Source of the DNA: Acidimicrobiia bacterium
GTDB lineage: Bacteria; Actinomycetota; Acidimicrobiia; UBA5794; UBA11373
NCBI GenBank assembly: GCA_025456165.1
Contig: JALOLI010000074.1
Coordinates: 1-6,466 of the forward strand
Direction: 5' to 3'
Length of the DNA stretch: 6,466 bases
In this document: one piece after another, positions 5,402 through 6,466 of the stretch
Position numbering within the stretch: the first letter of the stretch is position 1
Layout: every line of letters starts with the position of its first letter
Program-made: the position numbers and the translations under genes
The notes under the pieces: model-generated
Seen by the model: only the letters and a program-made list of their open reading frames with translations
The model's database searches: none
Told to the model about the DNA's origin: nothing

Positions 5402-6466
5402 TCAAGCATCCGGCTTGAGACTGGTGATCTCCACCTGGCTCACCCGGCGCCGATCCATCTGCACCACCCGGATGCGGTAGCTCCCCGCCTCGGCGACGTC
5501 GCCGCTCCGCGGGATCCGGCCGAGACGCTCCATCACCAGGCCCCCCACGGTTTCGTAGTCCCCCTCCGGCAGGTCGATCCCCACCTCCTCCAACTCGCCC
5601 GGGCGAACGCTGCCGGCGGCGATCACCTTTTGCCCGCCGGCGGTGCGCACGACCTGGATGGCGGCGCTCCTCCTCCCCCGCGGCCCGCCCACCAGTTGCT
5701 CCACGATGTCCCGGAGGGTGATGATGCCGGCCGTCCCACCGTGCTCGTCCACCACCAGCGCCAGGTGGTTGCGAGTCCGTCGCATGTTGTCCAGCACCGT
5801 CTGCAGGCGCGCCATCTCCGGCACTACGAGGAGCGAGCGAATCAGCCCCAGGTCCAGCGGGACATCACGCCCCTCGAAGTCGGCGCCGAGCAGGTCCTTG
5901 ACGTGGACGAACCCCTGCACCTCGTCGAGGTCCCCGTGGTGGACGAGGAGGCGCGAGTGCCCGGTGCTCTCCATGATCCGTTCGATCTCGCCGACGGTGG
6001 TGCCGGCGGGGACCGCCTTCACGTCGGGACGGGGCACCATCACATCGGAGGCATCACGCTCGCGGAAGAGGATCGCTCCCGTGAGGAGGCGATGGGCGAA
6101 GTCCTCGATGACCCCTTCCCGGCGGCCGGCGGCGATGATCGTGGCCAGGTCCTCGGCGGAGTGAGCCGCATCGAGACGGGCCACCGGACGCACTCTCATC
6201 AGGCGCAACAGGGCGTTGGCCGTGCCGTTGAGCAGCCAGAGCACCGGCCGGAAGATCAGGATGAAGGCTCGGAAGGGAAGGGCCATGGCCAGCGCCGAGC
6301 GTTCCGGGGTGGCGATGACGATGTTCTTGGGGGCCATCTCACCGATGACCATGTGCAGGAACACCACGATGAAGAGCGCGACGGTGAGGGCGGCGCCGTG
6401 CAGCACCTGGTCGGGCAGGCGCAGGAAGCCGAAGGCCCTCTCCAGTATGCCGGCGATGGCCGGCTC
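5402..6466 (-). CDS. CNNM/CorC (HlyC) family membrane protein with CBS pair, 5' end cut by the window
   Basis: The frame is open to the right edge, so 354 residues of the C-terminal part are visible; residues below count from the first visible one (position 6466). The end of the DUF21/CNNM transmembrane domain is present: a hydrophobic helix (about 25-41), the family signature GEMAPKN (42-48), and a second hydrophobic stretch (about 61-80, ALPFRAFILIFRPVLWLLNG). Two CBS domains follow, at about 140-193 (MVPRPDVKAV to GFVHVKDLL) and about 205-260 (LLVVPEMARLQTVLDNM to HGGTAGIITLRDIVEQLVG). The last part, about 270-350, is a CorC/HlyC C-terminal domain (GDYETVGGLVMERLGRIP). The family is implicated in Mg2+ or other cation transport or homeostasis, with CBS domains sensing adenine nucleotides; the old name hemolysin is misleading. 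A GTG at 6404-6406 is in frame but sits inside the membrane domain and is not the true start. Confidence 0.92.
   Translation of the reverse strand, partial: EPAIAGILERAFGFLRLPDQVLHGAALTVALFIVVFLHMVIGEMAPKNIVIATPERSALAMALPFRAFILIFRPVLWLLNGTANALLRLMRVRPVARLDAAHSAEDLATIIAAGRREGVIEDFAHRLLTGAILFRERDASDVMVPRPDVKAVPAGTTVGEIERIMESTGHSRLLVHHGDLDEVQGFVHVKDLLGADFEGRDVPLDLGLIRSLLVVPEMARLQTVLDNMRRTRNHLALVVDEHGGTAGIITLRDIVEQLVGGPRGRRSAAIQVVRTAGGQKVIAAGSVRPGELEEVGIDLPEGDYETVGGLVMERLGRIPRSGDVAEAGSYRIRVVQMDRRRVSQVEITSLKPDA

Noticed and set aside
5643..6164. Open frame on the + strand (173 codons) opposite the CorC-like gene
   Set aside because: Ser/Arg/Thr-rich antisense of CBS-domain coding sequence, with no recognisable motif.

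Overview
The window is about 70% GC and gene-dense, with short intergenic gaps, GTG starts, 4-nt stop/start overlaps and candidate leaderless promoters. This style and the protein families point to an actinobacterium (Actinomycetota). I cannot fix the class from the sequence alone. I see no rRNA, tRNA, CRISPR array, insertion sequence or phage gene. No gap between genes exceeds 300 bases.

Left part, + strand. Positions 1-2268 hold a large surface or secreted protein with a VIT domain, a von Willebrand A domain with an intact metal-binding (MIDAS) site, and a C-terminal membrane anchor. Its signal peptide probably lies before the window. After 82 bp comes a run of three enzymes: a beta-hydroxyacid dehydrogenase of the 3-hydroxyisobutyrate / tartronate-semialdehyde reductase family (2351-3250), a GNAT acetyltransferase whose GTG start overlaps the dehydrogenase stop (3247-3768), and a metallo-beta-lactamase-fold hydrolase with a LACTB2-like winged-helix tail (3811-4716). 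The first two are very probably co-transcribed and translationally coupled. The third may belong to the same run or have its own leaderless promoter.

Right part, - strand. A CNNM/CorC-type membrane protein with paired CBS domains (5402-6466) runs off the right edge. About 108 bp after its stop lies a compact type II toxin-antitoxin pair: a ribbon-helix-helix-like antitoxin (5057-5293) and a MazF/PemK-type mRNA interferase (4731-5060). They overlap by ATGA. The toxin gene ends only 14 bp from the end of the hydrolase gene, which converges on it.

The most noteworthy signals are in the toxin-antitoxin locus. The antitoxin promoter region has a -10 box placed for leaderless transcription, embedded in an inverted repeat with a further half-site, which suggests an autoregulatory operator. 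A perfect 16-bp palindrome lies directly against the toxin start codon and may damp toxin translation. The rest looks like ordinary chromosome. I found no convincing sign of an undescribed multi-gene system.
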